Shown here: positions 1 to 5,710 of the stretch, one piece after another
Position numbering within the stretch: position 1 is the first letter of the stretch
How the letters are laid out: each line of letters opens with the position of its first letter
Translations under genes and position numbers: made by a program
Source: Planctomycetaceae bacterium
GTDB lineage: Bacteria > Planctomycetota > Planctomycetia > Planctomycetales > Planctomycetaceae
Length of the DNA stretch: 5,710 nt
Direction: 5' to 3'
Assembly: GCA_003503535.1 (NCBI GenBank)
Contig: DOCI01000068.1
Location: forward strand, 5,669 to 11,378
Notes under the pieces: model-generated
What the model was told of the DNA's origin: nothing
Seen by the model: the letters and a program-made list of their open reading frames with translations, nothing else
Databases searched by the model: none

Positions 1-79
1 GTGGCACGTCCCAGAACGAAGTGATGGGAGTGGTGATCACGCCCAGCCACGCCCTTCGCAAAGCTCAGGGGCGTGCCAC
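1..79. repeat. Inverted-repeat-bounded non-coding element downstream of the DUF6807 gene
   Basis: The first 8 bases (GTGGCACG, 1-8) are a perfect inverted repeat of 72-79 (CGTGCCAC). Extended to 12 bases (1-12 against 68-79) the arms match at 11 of 12 positions. A second hairpin lies inside the right half: CACGCCC at 48-54 pairs with GGGCGTG at 69-75 around a 14-nt loop. GTGAT (21-25) and ATCAC (36-40) form a further small dyad. The sequence is more GC-rich than its surroundings and has no coding frame of its own. It lies about 20 bp past the stop codon of the minus-strand gene that ends at 101. Its form fits a dispersed intergenic palindromic repeat (REP- or MITE-like), which may also act as a 3' processing or termination structure. 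The element may continue left of the window. There is no T-run typical of an intrinsic terminator. Confidence 0.5.
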
Positions 80-100
80 CCTAAAAATAACAGGTCTTAC

Positions 101-1042
101 TTACTGCACGTGCTCAAACTTCTGATACTGCTCCGCAACATGCCCCTCTTTTTCATCGCCGCTATGAACATACAATCCATATCGCAAATTCACCGATTCC
201 CCAGACTGCAATGTCACCGGAGCGGCTTCAGCTTTCCCGTTACTGTATTTCTTTTCCCCAAACGGGTTAATCGCGAACAAGCCGTAACCACGAACGTGGT
301 AACGTGAAGGACGGAAGTTCTCACCACTATCGAACAGGCTGATGCCAACAGTCTTTCCGTCGACTTCCCCGTGATAGTCAATCCAGGGCGACGGCTTCCC
401 CCAGCATTCTTTTTCCCCTTCTTCTCCAGTTGCATTCACAATCTCTCCGCCAGACATTTCTCGCATGGAGTGATTGACACGAATTGCGAACAGTCCCTCT
501 TTCGTGTCTCCGAAGGTGACTGGTTGATCGATCGCAGTCAGCTTTAACTCGCAAACAATCAGACGATCCGGGGTGATCGTATAGCGGGTTTCTTCCTTGA
601 TCAGCGGTTTCTTATTTTGTCCCTGCCATTCATTCACAATCTCAATCACGCCATTGTCTCCCTGCGAGGAAACCATAATTTTTTGATTTTTGATGTGATC
701 CTGCTCGTGCCAGTAATTCAGACCATCGTTGACCGTATCAATCGCAATCCAGGCTCCCTTGTGATGGAAATGCCCCATACCAGTCTTGGCATCATTTCCC
801 TGTTCGCCTTCTTTATTGAAAACCTGCTCACGAACAACAAGCACATCACCGGGAGCGAGAATCGGATGAAAGTAGGGCTTCGCCTGCGAGTCCGCAAAGT
901 TATATGTGGTGAAGTGAGACCCATCGATATTGACGATGGCTTTGTCGCCTTCGCGAACAACGTTCACTTTTCCAGCTTCAAGTGAAACTGTACTCAGGAG
1001 AAGCAGAGAAAGGGCGAGGGAAATCGGCTGGGAAATCCGCAT
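101..1042 (-). CDS. Secreted DUF6807 (PmoA-like) family protein
   Basis: This gene encodes 313 residues. The N-terminus is a Sec signal peptide: MRIS, then a hydrophobic core at about residues 7-21 and a likely cleavage after LEA (residue 23). The mature protein resembles the DUF6807 family, labelled 'methane oxygenase PmoA' in databases although most members have no link to methane oxidation. Recognisable family blocks are KPYFHPI (55-61), a His-rich GHFHHKGAW block (90-98), NYWHE (109-113), and near the C-terminus a DTKEGLFAIRV segment, an SPWIDYHG...GKTVGISLFD stretch and YGLFAINPFG. In planctomycetes such proteins often sit near sugar-related or oxidoreductase genes and are thought to act outside the cytoplasm. 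The biochemical function is unknown and I assign none. The start is supported by GGAG (1051-1054), 8 nt upstream. The gene lies 206 bp downstream of the PPi-PEPCK gene on the same strand, with a stem-loop in its leader. Length is normal for the family and no disruption is visible. Confidence 0.85.
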   Translation of the reverse strand: MRISQPISLALSLLLLSTVSLEAGKVNVVREGDKAIVNIDGSHFTTYNFADSQAKPYFHPILAPGDVLVVREQVFNKEGEQGNDAKTGMGHFHHKGAWIAIDTVNDGLNYWHEQDHIKNQKIMVSSQGDNGVIEIVNEWQGQNKKPLIKEETRYTITPDRLIVCELKLTAIDQPVTFGDTKEGLFAIRVNHSMREMSGGEIVNATGEEGEKECWGKPSPWIDYHGEVDGKTVGISLFDSGENFRPSRYHVRGYGLFAINPFGEKKYSNGKAEAAPVTLQSGESVNLRYGLYVHSGDEKEGHVAEQYQKFEHVQ

Positions 1043-1050
1043 GAAGTCGT

Positions 1051-1054
1051 CTCC
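1051..1054 (-). promoter_or_regulatory. Shine-Dalgarno of the DUF6807 gene
   Basis: The minus strand reads GGAG, then 8 nt, then ATG at 1042. This is the clearest ribosome binding site in the window. It fixes the start that gives a well-formed signal peptide. Confidence 0.6.
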
Positions 1055-1071
1055 GGCTTGAGGTAGGCAGG

Positions 1072-1130
1072 TTGGAATCGTGATGTGAGATACGACTTAT
1101 TAGAGTATCGCACAACGCATCAGATTCCAA
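1072..1130 (-). promoter_or_regulatory. Long imperfect stem-loop in the DUF6807 leader
   Basis: TTGGAATC (1072-1079) and GATTCCAA (1123-1130) are a perfect 8-bp inverted repeat. Past a single bulged base at 1080, TGATG (1081-1085) pairs with CATCA (1118-1122), giving 13 paired bases. An inner helix of GATAC (1089-1093) with GTATC (1105-1109) closes an 11-nt AT-rich loop. In the minus-strand transcript the structure ends 17 nt before the Shine-Dalgarno. No U-run follows it, so it is not a standard intrinsic terminator. It could be an mRNA leader element, a processing or stability hairpin protecting one part of a PPi-PEPCK/DUF6807 transcript, or a small dispersed repeat. It matches no riboswitch class that I recognise. 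Confidence 0.5.
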
Positions 1131-1209
1131 TGATCCGATATAAAAAGCGGAATAATGAATGGACGTCGAGTTCGTTCTCGAAGTGACGTTTTCAATTCAC
1201 CTTGAGCGA

Positions 1210-1248
1210 CTTTCCCCTCGGCTTTCCGCTTTCCACTCTACGCTTTCA
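1210..1248 (-). repeat. CTTTCC-repeat tract just past the PPi-PEPCK stop codon
   Basis: On the plus strand CTTTCC occurs at 1210-1215, 1222-1227 and 1229-1234, with a related CTTTCA at 1243-1248 abutting the TAG stop (1249-1251). In the transcript this is a purine-rich 3' region with repeated GGAAAG units. It is low-complexity sequence with irregular spacing and no evident hairpin. No function can be given. Confidence 0.3.
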
Positions 1249-4200
1249 CTATTCGTCTCCCCAGTTCGGCTGAACGCCGAGCGTTCCTGTTAGAGAGTCG
1301 AGATATTCTTCGGATTTGATCTCTGTGATTTTGCGTTCCACCCAGGCTTTTCGATCTTCGATCTGCATCCGCTCAGAAAGCTGAACCGCATCAGGCTGCT
1401 GGCTCCATTTTTCCAGATACTCCTGATGTCGCCGCATCAATTTGAGATCAACAACCTGCTTCGCCTTGAGTCGCTCTTGATACCAGTCACTCTCAATTAA
1501 ATTCTCGCGAGTAAACTGTTTGCGGAACTCCGCATCCTGAACGGTCACGCCATCATCCGAACCATGTGCCATTATTTTTACGAGGGATTGCAGAGGAGGA
1601 CACAATTGGTCGTAAGTTCCATCCACCAGATACTGTTCAGCGACCTGACGATGAGCCTCGCAAATATACTTAACACCATCGTAAAACGATTCTGGATCCT
1701 GCGTTTCCGGCTTTAGGATTTTGTCGTCGAACACGCTAAGGGGATGATCGAAAATGCGTCCAAAATAATTTCGTACAAACCGACGAGTCATGCGATATCC
1801 AAGTCGTGAAAGTTCGATCTTTTCGCCATTGAACTCGACATCATCCAGTTTTTCGAGACTTCCCTCTTTAAGCAGATACGCAGGGTCCTGTTCGTGCGGT
1901 TCGAGTCGACTCCAGACTTCCGGAACCAGCAGGCTGATATCGTGATCGACCTGCACCTCAGGCCCAATATGACCCGCTGCTGTCGAAAAGCCCTTGAGTC
2001 CAGTCAGCAAATAACTCACCAGTGCTGCATTCAAGTCGGCTGCAAATCGCAGCATGTTGAACGGGCCCTTCGTTAATGCCCCCTCACTGCCAAAGCCTGT
2101 CGTCGAAGGACTTTTTCCGGTCAGCGAGCAAATCAAATCCATAAACATCTCAGGGAGTTCCTGATAATGAATCGGATTGTAAACAGCCAGCGAGCGGATA
2201 CCAGCTTCTTTATCGGGAGGATTGTTACGACGCCCCATCAGCACACCATGCACAGGAAACGGCACCGCTTCATCACTTGGAATAGTACGATGCAGACGCA
2301 AACCCCGTTCGGCAACATAACTTGGAAAAACGTTACTCATATCCGGGCGAGCCTGAAGATATCGAGGATTTTTACTGTCTGCTTCCCCAATTTTTCGTGG
2401 ATTGGCAGAGCAGACGACGTATTCGGAATCCTCATCTTCAATCATCGAAGTGAGCAGTTCCTGCATCGGCTTACTGAAAGCATCGAAATCGACCACTTTC
2501 TCTGCCATCTGCAGGATGTCCTCGCGTGTCAGGGGAGCGAAGTTTGAGATGAAGTTTCTCATTCCTGCCAGGTCAGCCTCGGCCTGCTTATCAAACCCAC
2601 GATGAATCGCCTCATCCGGTCGCTGAAATAAACGATATTCGCAGTTGATAAGAAACTTCAGGCTGTCCTGATTCTCCGATTTCGATAGGTTTTTCAACTG
2701 ACTGGCAGGAACAACCATTGAAGCGGAGATGTCGTCTTCTGTTTGAATCTTATTTGCAGGTGAAAAGTCCTGGCGTAACTTGAACGTTCGCCATTTGCGT
2801 GGCCCCAGGAAACCGACTCGCAAATACGTTCCGACCAGTGTGCGATCCCGGAACTTCAATTCATGCCCCGGCTGACCATTCACCAAATCGACACCGAATG
2901 GTTCCATCCAATTGTCTTCCCAGTGTTCTTCTTCAAACCGTTTGATGATAAACAGCAACGAGAGCAGATAGTCAGGAATGGATGTCAACCATTTGTTGTA
3001 ATCGTCATTGTAGTCGGCTGAGGGTGTCAACAATTTAATGACACTCCCCAGTGAACGCTGCGGACCGAAGATCGGTCGAGAAACCCGATCCTTGTAGTCG
3101 GGTTGGCCGGAATAGTCGTCCCGCCAACGGGATTGAAAATCGGCTTTATCGAGAATCTCCTGAATTCGCTTAAAATCCTGATCCAGGTTCGAAACGAACA
3201 ACGGACCATAATGCATGTAGTCGACCAGCGACTTACTGATTTCACTTTTGCCACCGCCACTCACGGTACAGGGCTTGTGACAAAACGTTCCTTCGGCGAC
3301 AGTTCCAATCAGTCGCCAGCTCGGTGCATGAGGGTGCTTTTCCATGCGGATCTGATAGCCGCTCGGTGTCATGTATACCTGACCGGGCAGCAAAGGAATT
3401 TCGTGCTTGTTGCCCTCTTTATTCCAGGAAATACTCTGCGCGGTCAACATCGCCAAAGCATTTTCCGGGATGTAAATCAGATTAGGAAAGTTTTTATCGA
3501 TGCCGTAACCTTCGGGTTTGACATCGATAAAATCGGAGTACCGTCCGACAACATCCTCAAAGCTCTGTGCATTATACTGCATACTCTTCGCCTGGAATTT
3601 TTCTCCCAGAGAGTAGCTGCGAAACGCAATCGCACCGCCGGCATGCTCCTCTTCCGTATTGCCGTAGAGATTGGTTGCATAGCTGATTTGCGTTTTGACT
3701 TCCTTCTTGCAATAGCCGAAGTAGTTGTCGGCTATCAGCGTGATGACGACACCACTTTTGTCGCGACAGGTAATCTTGAACGGTTGGCCGTCATTATAAA
3801 GTTCGGACTCCTCCTTCCAGCACATGCTGTCGCGTCGCTGACGGGCCGTCGCATCATCGTAATGAGGTAACCCCAGTTCTTTCTTCGTGCAACTGAGCAT
3901 TTGAGGAGCCAATACGACACAGCCTGTATGTCCGCTCCAGTGCTCCACATCCAGTCCTGCATCGTTGTCGGGCAGTAACGGGTCGCCAGCATTTCCAAAA
4001 ATCGATTCGACAAAATCGAGATTGCTGACCAGTGAGCCCGGAGCAAAAAAGCGAATCTCCATACTTTTGTGAGTTCCATATCCCGGCACCTGTGGGGCGA
4101 TCAACGGACGGAGATACAGTGATACGAAAGTATGGGCCTTATCGGGAGCATCAGCGGTGAAGGGGAGTTCCAGAAATTCTTGTGGCGGATCCATGGCGAC

Positions 4201-4764
4201 TTGAAACAGATTTGCAAAAACCAGTTTCGGAACCGCTTTCTTATCACCAGAAATCGGCAATCCCCCCTCGGCTACATGAAATGTGCCTTTGGTCGTCCGG
4301 CGGTCGTGTCTTGGATTATGCAGAACACCATTCTTGACCCGGTAGGAATTGACCAGATCGTTCTTATAAAAATTTCCATTGGCGGGCAGCGACAGCGCGC
4401 GACCCATCCCGTGACGTTCAAGCGTGAGAGTCTGGTCGGGAAGCCGAAGCGGGACCTCCAGATTGAGTGAAGCGAAATAGCGATCCAGATAGTTTTCGAT
4501 TCGCTGATCGACAGGAATTGGTGAAGAACGCAGCAAACGATTCTTTTCACGATAGTTTTCGAGCAGCGACTCAGAGATATCAAAGATCTGTTCATCTGCA
4601 GTGGCAGGCACACAAGGCAAGCCGGAGGCCTTGAGTTGTAAATTGGCGTGTGTGACCAATCGACGTTCATATTCTTCACGATCAGTCGATTCTTTTAGAA
4701 AACCGAGTGATCGCTCCTGATCGAGACCAAACAAATTAATAAACTTATTGGAGTCCGTTGGCAT
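1249..4764 (-). CDS. PPi-type phosphoenolpyruvate carboxykinase
   Basis: At 1171 residues this matches the large (about 1100-1200 residue) diphosphate-dependent PEP carboxykinases characterised in Entamoeba and Propionibacterium, and is about twice the size of ATP- or GTP-PEPCK. The family interconverts oxaloacetate + PPi and PEP + CO2 + Pi in the cytoplasm. It joins the TCA cycle to glycolysis or gluconeogenesis without using a nucleotide. Segments I recognise are [19 protein letters not shown] (142-160), [16 protein letters not shown] (247-262), [12 protein letters not shown] (276-287), [14 protein letters not shown] (299-312) and [16 protein letters not shown] (347-362). The last resembles the YGGEMKKG region of ATP-PEPCK and probably holds a metal-binding Lys (353/354). 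EEEHAGGA (371-378) may supply the metal-ligand His (374). The P-loop counterpart is [12 protein letters not shown] (499-510), followed by FVSNLDQDF (523-531), which may supply the acidic ligand. Residue roles are inferred by analogy with small PEPCKs. There is no signal peptide. The frame is intact to TAG. The ATG lacks a strong Shine-Dalgarno (only GATGAAGA nearby). Confidence 0.77.
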   Translation of the reverse strand: MPTDSNKFINLFGLDQERSLGFLKESTDREEYERRLVTHANLQLKASGLPCVPATADEQIFDISESLLENYREKNRLLRSSPIPVDQRIENYLDRYFASLNLEVPLRLPDQTLTLERHGMGRALSLPANGNFYKNDLVNSYRVKNGVLHNPRHDRRTTKGTFHVAEGGLPISGDKKAVPKLVFANLFQVAMDPPQEFLELPFTADAPDKAHTFVSLYLRPLIAPQVPGYGTHKSMEIRFFAPGSLVSNLDFVESIFGNAGDPLLPDNDAGLDVEHWSGHTGCVVLAPQMLSCTKKELGLPHYDDATARQRRDSMCWKEESELYNDGQPFKITCRDKSGVVITLIADNYFGYCKKEVKTQISYATNLYGNTEEEHAGGAIAFRSYSLGEKFQAKSMQYNAQSFEDVVGRYSDFIDVKPEGYGIDKNFPNLIYIPENALAMLTAQSISWNKEGNKHEIPLLPGQVYMTPSGYQIRMEKHPHAPSWRLIGTVAEGTFCHKPCTVSGGGKSEISKSLVDYMHYGPLFVSNLDQDFKRIQEILDKADFQSRWRDDYSGQPDYKDRVSRPIFGPQRSLGSVIKLLTPSADYNDDYNKWLTSIPDYLLSLLFIIKRFEEEHWEDNWMEPFGVDLVNGQPGHELKFRDRTLVGTYLRVGFLGPRKWRTFKLRQDFSPANKIQTEDDISASMVVPASQLKNLSKSENQDSLKFLINCEYRLFQRPDEAIHRGFDKQAEADLAGMRNFISNFAPLTREDILQMAEKVVDFDAFSKPMQELLTSMIEDEDSEYVVCSANPRKIGEADSKNPRYLQARPDMSNVFPSYVAERGLRLHRTIPSDEAVPFPVHGVLMGRRNNPPDKEAGIRSLAVYNPIHYQELPEMFMDLICSLTGKSPSTTGFGSEGALTKGPFNMLRFAADLNAALVSYLLTGLKGFSTAAGHIGPEVQVDHDISLLVPEVWSRLEPHEQDPAYLLKEGSLEKLDDVEFNGEKIELSRLGYRMTRRFVRNYFGRIFDHPLSVFDDKILKPETQDPESFYDGVKYICEAHRQVAEQYLVDGTYDQLCPPLQSLVKIMAHGSDDGVTVQDAEFRKQFTRENLIESDWYQERLKAKQVVDLKLMRRHQEYLEKWSQQPDAVQLSERMQIEDRKAWVERKITEIKSEEYLDSLTGTLGVQPNWGDE

Positions 4765-4868
4765 GGTGAATCTTCATCAAGGTTAGAATAACTGGAATCT
4801 TCACGAGAGAGCACACCCGTGGATTGCTGCACGTTATCATCCTCAATCTGACCTGAGCATCAAGCCTG

Positions 4869-4881
4869 AGAGAGAGTCTCT
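4869..4881. promoter_or_regulatory. Dyad sharing its core with 4956-4972
   Basis: AGAGA-GAG-TCTCT is a perfect 5-bp inverted repeat with a 3-bp spacer. Its central nine bases, AGAGAGTCT, recur exactly at the centre of the larger dyad 89 bp to the right. It may be a weaker copy of the same operator. The GA-rich composition makes chance symmetry more likely here than at the other site. Confidence 0.3.
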
Positions 4882-4920
4882 TCAGAAAAAAACAGTGCGA
4901 CCAACATATCCATGGAAACT

Positions 4921-4940
4921 TGTATGTAAATGTGTGTAAA
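4921..4940. repeat. Tandem 10-bp repeat between the divergent genes
   Basis: TGTATGTAAA is followed directly by TGTGTGTAAA, matching at 9 of 10 positions. The period is close to one helical turn, so both copies would face the same side of the DNA. This is compatible with a regulator site or DNA-bending sequence. It could also be chance in AT-rich sequence. Confidence 0.35.
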
Positions 4941-4955
4941 CTGCAGATAAAACAA

Positions 4956-4972
4956 TCACAGAGAGTCTGTGA
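4956..4972. promoter_or_regulatory. Perfect 7-bp dyad, candidate operator
   Basis: TCACAGA-GAG-TCTGTGA is a perfect 7-bp inverted repeat around a 3-bp centre, 17 bp in all. Its size and symmetry fit a site for a dimeric helix-turn-helix regulator. It lies 111 bp upstream of the plus-strand ATG (5084) and 191 bp upstream of the PPi-PEPCK ATG (4764), so it could act on either gene. No regulator gene is visible in the window, so the partner is unknown. Confidence 0.45.
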
Positions 4973-5001
4973 AGACACGGATCAAATTTCAGGGCAAAAA
5001 T

Positions 5002-5024
5002 GCATATGCGAATGCAAATTGCAT
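5002..5024. promoter_or_regulatory. Cluster of TGCAT-type palindromes
   Basis: GCATATGC (5002-5009) is a perfect palindrome. ATGCAAATTGCAT (5012-5024) is a perfect dyad with one central base. The two overlap a third symmetry, TGCAT (5001-5005) with ATGCA (5012-5016). The cluster lies 60-80 bp upstream of the plus-strand start codon, where an operator or activator site would be expected. Confidence 0.35.
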
Positions 5025-5083
5025 GTAGATATCCTCCAGCAAATATGTTCATCTGCACAACAAGTAATAATCCTCGACAGGAG

Positions 5084-5710
5084 ATGAGAATAAGTCGAGA
5101 TTTATTCAAACCGGGATCAGCGATTTCAGTTGTGACATTTCTCTTTCTTATCATTTTGTCGAATACGGCCGGGGCACAAATTAAATTTGAAAAATCTCCC
5201 ATTCATTATTCCACCTCTGAACCCTCAAACCCGATTACGGAACTGATTCGAAAGATTGATTCCAAAGCCGTCGAGCTCAACTATACAGACGAGCGGGGTT
5301 ATCTGGATTCTCTCCTTGAGGTTCTGGAGATCTCAACAGCATCTCAAACGCTGGTGTTTTCTAAAACCAGCCGACAACGACGATTTATCTCTCCTGAGTC
5401 ACCGCGGGCTCTTTTCTTTAATGAGGATGTTTATGTCGGCTGGATTCCCGAAGGCGAAATCATTGAGATTTCCGTCGCAGATCCGCATCTAGGAGCTGTG
5501 TTTTACACAATCGATCAACAGCAACTGACAAATCCTCCGAAAATTACCCGGCAATTGGGACAATGTCTGCTCTGCCATGCCTCAACTCATACCGATCGAA
5601 TTCCCGGGCATATCGTTCGCTCAGTTCATACGGATCGAACAGGAATGCCCATGCTGCAATCGGTCGCCTATCGCACAACCGACCAAAGTCCACTGAGTGA
5701 ACGCTGGGGA
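5084..5710 (+). CDS. Exported protein with a single CXXCH haem motif (3' end outside window)
   Basis: There are 209 codons in the window and the frame is still open at the edge, so the protein is partial. Residues 1-31 form a Sec signal peptide: basic MRISRDLFKPG, a hydrophobic stretch at about 14-26, and likely cleavage after AGA (31). CLLCH (161-165) is a c-type haem attachment motif, so the mature protein is probably a periplasmic monohaem cytochrome-like protein. It is preceded by a conserved-looking block, TLVFSKTSRQRRFISPESPRALFF (89-112) with EDVYVGWIPEGE (114-125), and a DPHLGAVFYT stretch (133-142). I recall similar planctomycete proteins of unknown function and know no named family. 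Met189 or Met191 could be the second haem ligand. Start choice: AGGAG (5079-5083) abuts the ATG with no spacer, which is unusual. An in-frame ATG at 5045 would add 13 residues but has no Shine-Dalgarno and would lengthen the signal peptide. I prefer 5084. Confidence 0.75.
   Translation, partial: MRISRDLFKPGSAISVVTFLFLIILSNTAGAQIKFEKSPIHYSTSEPSNPITELIRKIDSKAVELNYTDERGYLDSLLEVLEISTASQTLVFSKTSRQRRFISPESPRALFFNEDVYVGWIPEGEIIEISVADPHLGAVFYTIDQQQLTNPPKITRQLGQCLLCHASTHTDRIPGHIVRSVHTDRTGMPMLQSVAYRTTDQSPLSERWG

Larger units (their letters stand above)
4765..5083. promoter_or_regulatory. Divergent intergenic region with several dyads and repeats
   Basis: This 319-bp region separates two divergently transcribed genes, so it must hold promoters for both. 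It contains no coding sequence I can support. It is AT-rich in its right half. From left to right it holds a dyad at 4869-4881, a tandem 10-bp repeat at 4921-4940, a strong dyad at 4956-4972 and a cluster of TGCAT-type palindromes at 5002-5024. I could not pick convincing -35/-10 boxes for either gene. The best candidate for the plus-strand gene is TTGCAT (5019-5024) with TATGTT (5044-5049), but the 19-bp spacing is poor. Confidence 0.5.

Noticed and set aside
617..985. A 122-codon open frame on the plus strand opposite the DUF6807 gene
   Set aside because: It is antisense to a gene with a signal peptide, a Shine-Dalgarno and family motifs. Its translation resembles no protein I know.
101..1042. 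Reading the PmoA-like protein as a methane monooxygenase subunit
   Set aside because: The family label is misleading. The protein is a soluble secreted protein with no membrane helices beyond its signal peptide, unlike particulate methane monooxygenase PmoA.
1163..1189. Hairpin TCGAG-TTCGTT-CTCGA with outer ACGTC/GACGT, considered as the PPi-PEPCK terminator
   Set aside because: The stem is short or bulged. On the minus strand the nearest T-run is about 20 nt past it, so it does not fit an intrinsic terminator.
3103..3870. A 255-codon open frame on the plus strand inside the PPi-PEPCK gene
   Set aside because: It is wholly antisense to a well-supported conserved gene, has no recognisable protein features, and is of a size common as a shadow of a long gene.
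4793..4799. TGGAATC upstream of PPi-PEPCK, matching the arm of the 1072-1130 stem-loop
   Set aside because: A 7-base match is expected by chance at about this frequency in a window of this size, and no second arm accompanies it.
1..5710. CRISPR array, tRNA, rRNA, transposase or toxin-antitoxin pair
   Set aside because: No regularly spaced direct repeats, cloverleaf sequence, rRNA-like sequence or matching protein motifs were seen on either strand.

Overview
The window looks like chromosomal DNA from a planctomycete of moderate GC content, of the Gimesia or Rubinisphaera type. This rests on gene content: a secreted DUF6807 (PmoA-like) protein, an exported single-CXXCH protein of a kind I associate with planctomycetes, and a very large PPi-type phosphoenolpyruvate carboxykinase. 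The assignment is inference from protein resemblance, not from a marker gene.

Layout, left to right. Positions 1-79 hold a non-coding element bounded by imperfect inverted repeats (GTGGCACG[T/C]CCC), just past the 3' end of the first gene. Positions 101-1042 (minus) encode a secreted 313-residue DUF6807 protein with a good Shine-Dalgarno. Its 206-bp leader (1043-1248) contains a long imperfect stem-loop at 1072-1130 and, next to the upstream stop codon, a tract of repeated CTTTCC units. Positions 1249-4764 (minus) encode a 1171-residue protein that I identify as PPi-dependent PEP carboxykinase, which interconverts oxaloacetate + PPi with PEP + CO2 + Pi. Positions 4765-5083 are a 319-bp divergent intergenic region rich in small dyads and repeats that look like regulator sites. 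Positions 5084-5710 (plus) carry the start of an exported protein with one CXXCH haem-binding motif, and the gene runs off the window.

The three genes do not form an obvious pathway. The PPi-PEPCK is a cytoplasmic central-carbon enzyme, while its neighbours on both sides are exported proteins. The minus-strand pair could be partly co-transcribed, but the 206-bp gap with its stem-loop suggests separate or modulated expression. I found no CRISPR array, tRNA, rRNA, transposase or clear intrinsic terminator. The points most worth a second look are the 1072-1130 stem-loop, the paired dyads between the divergent genes, the 1-79 element, and the PPi-PEPCK with its degenerate P-loop. I see no convincing sign of a wholly new multi-gene system.
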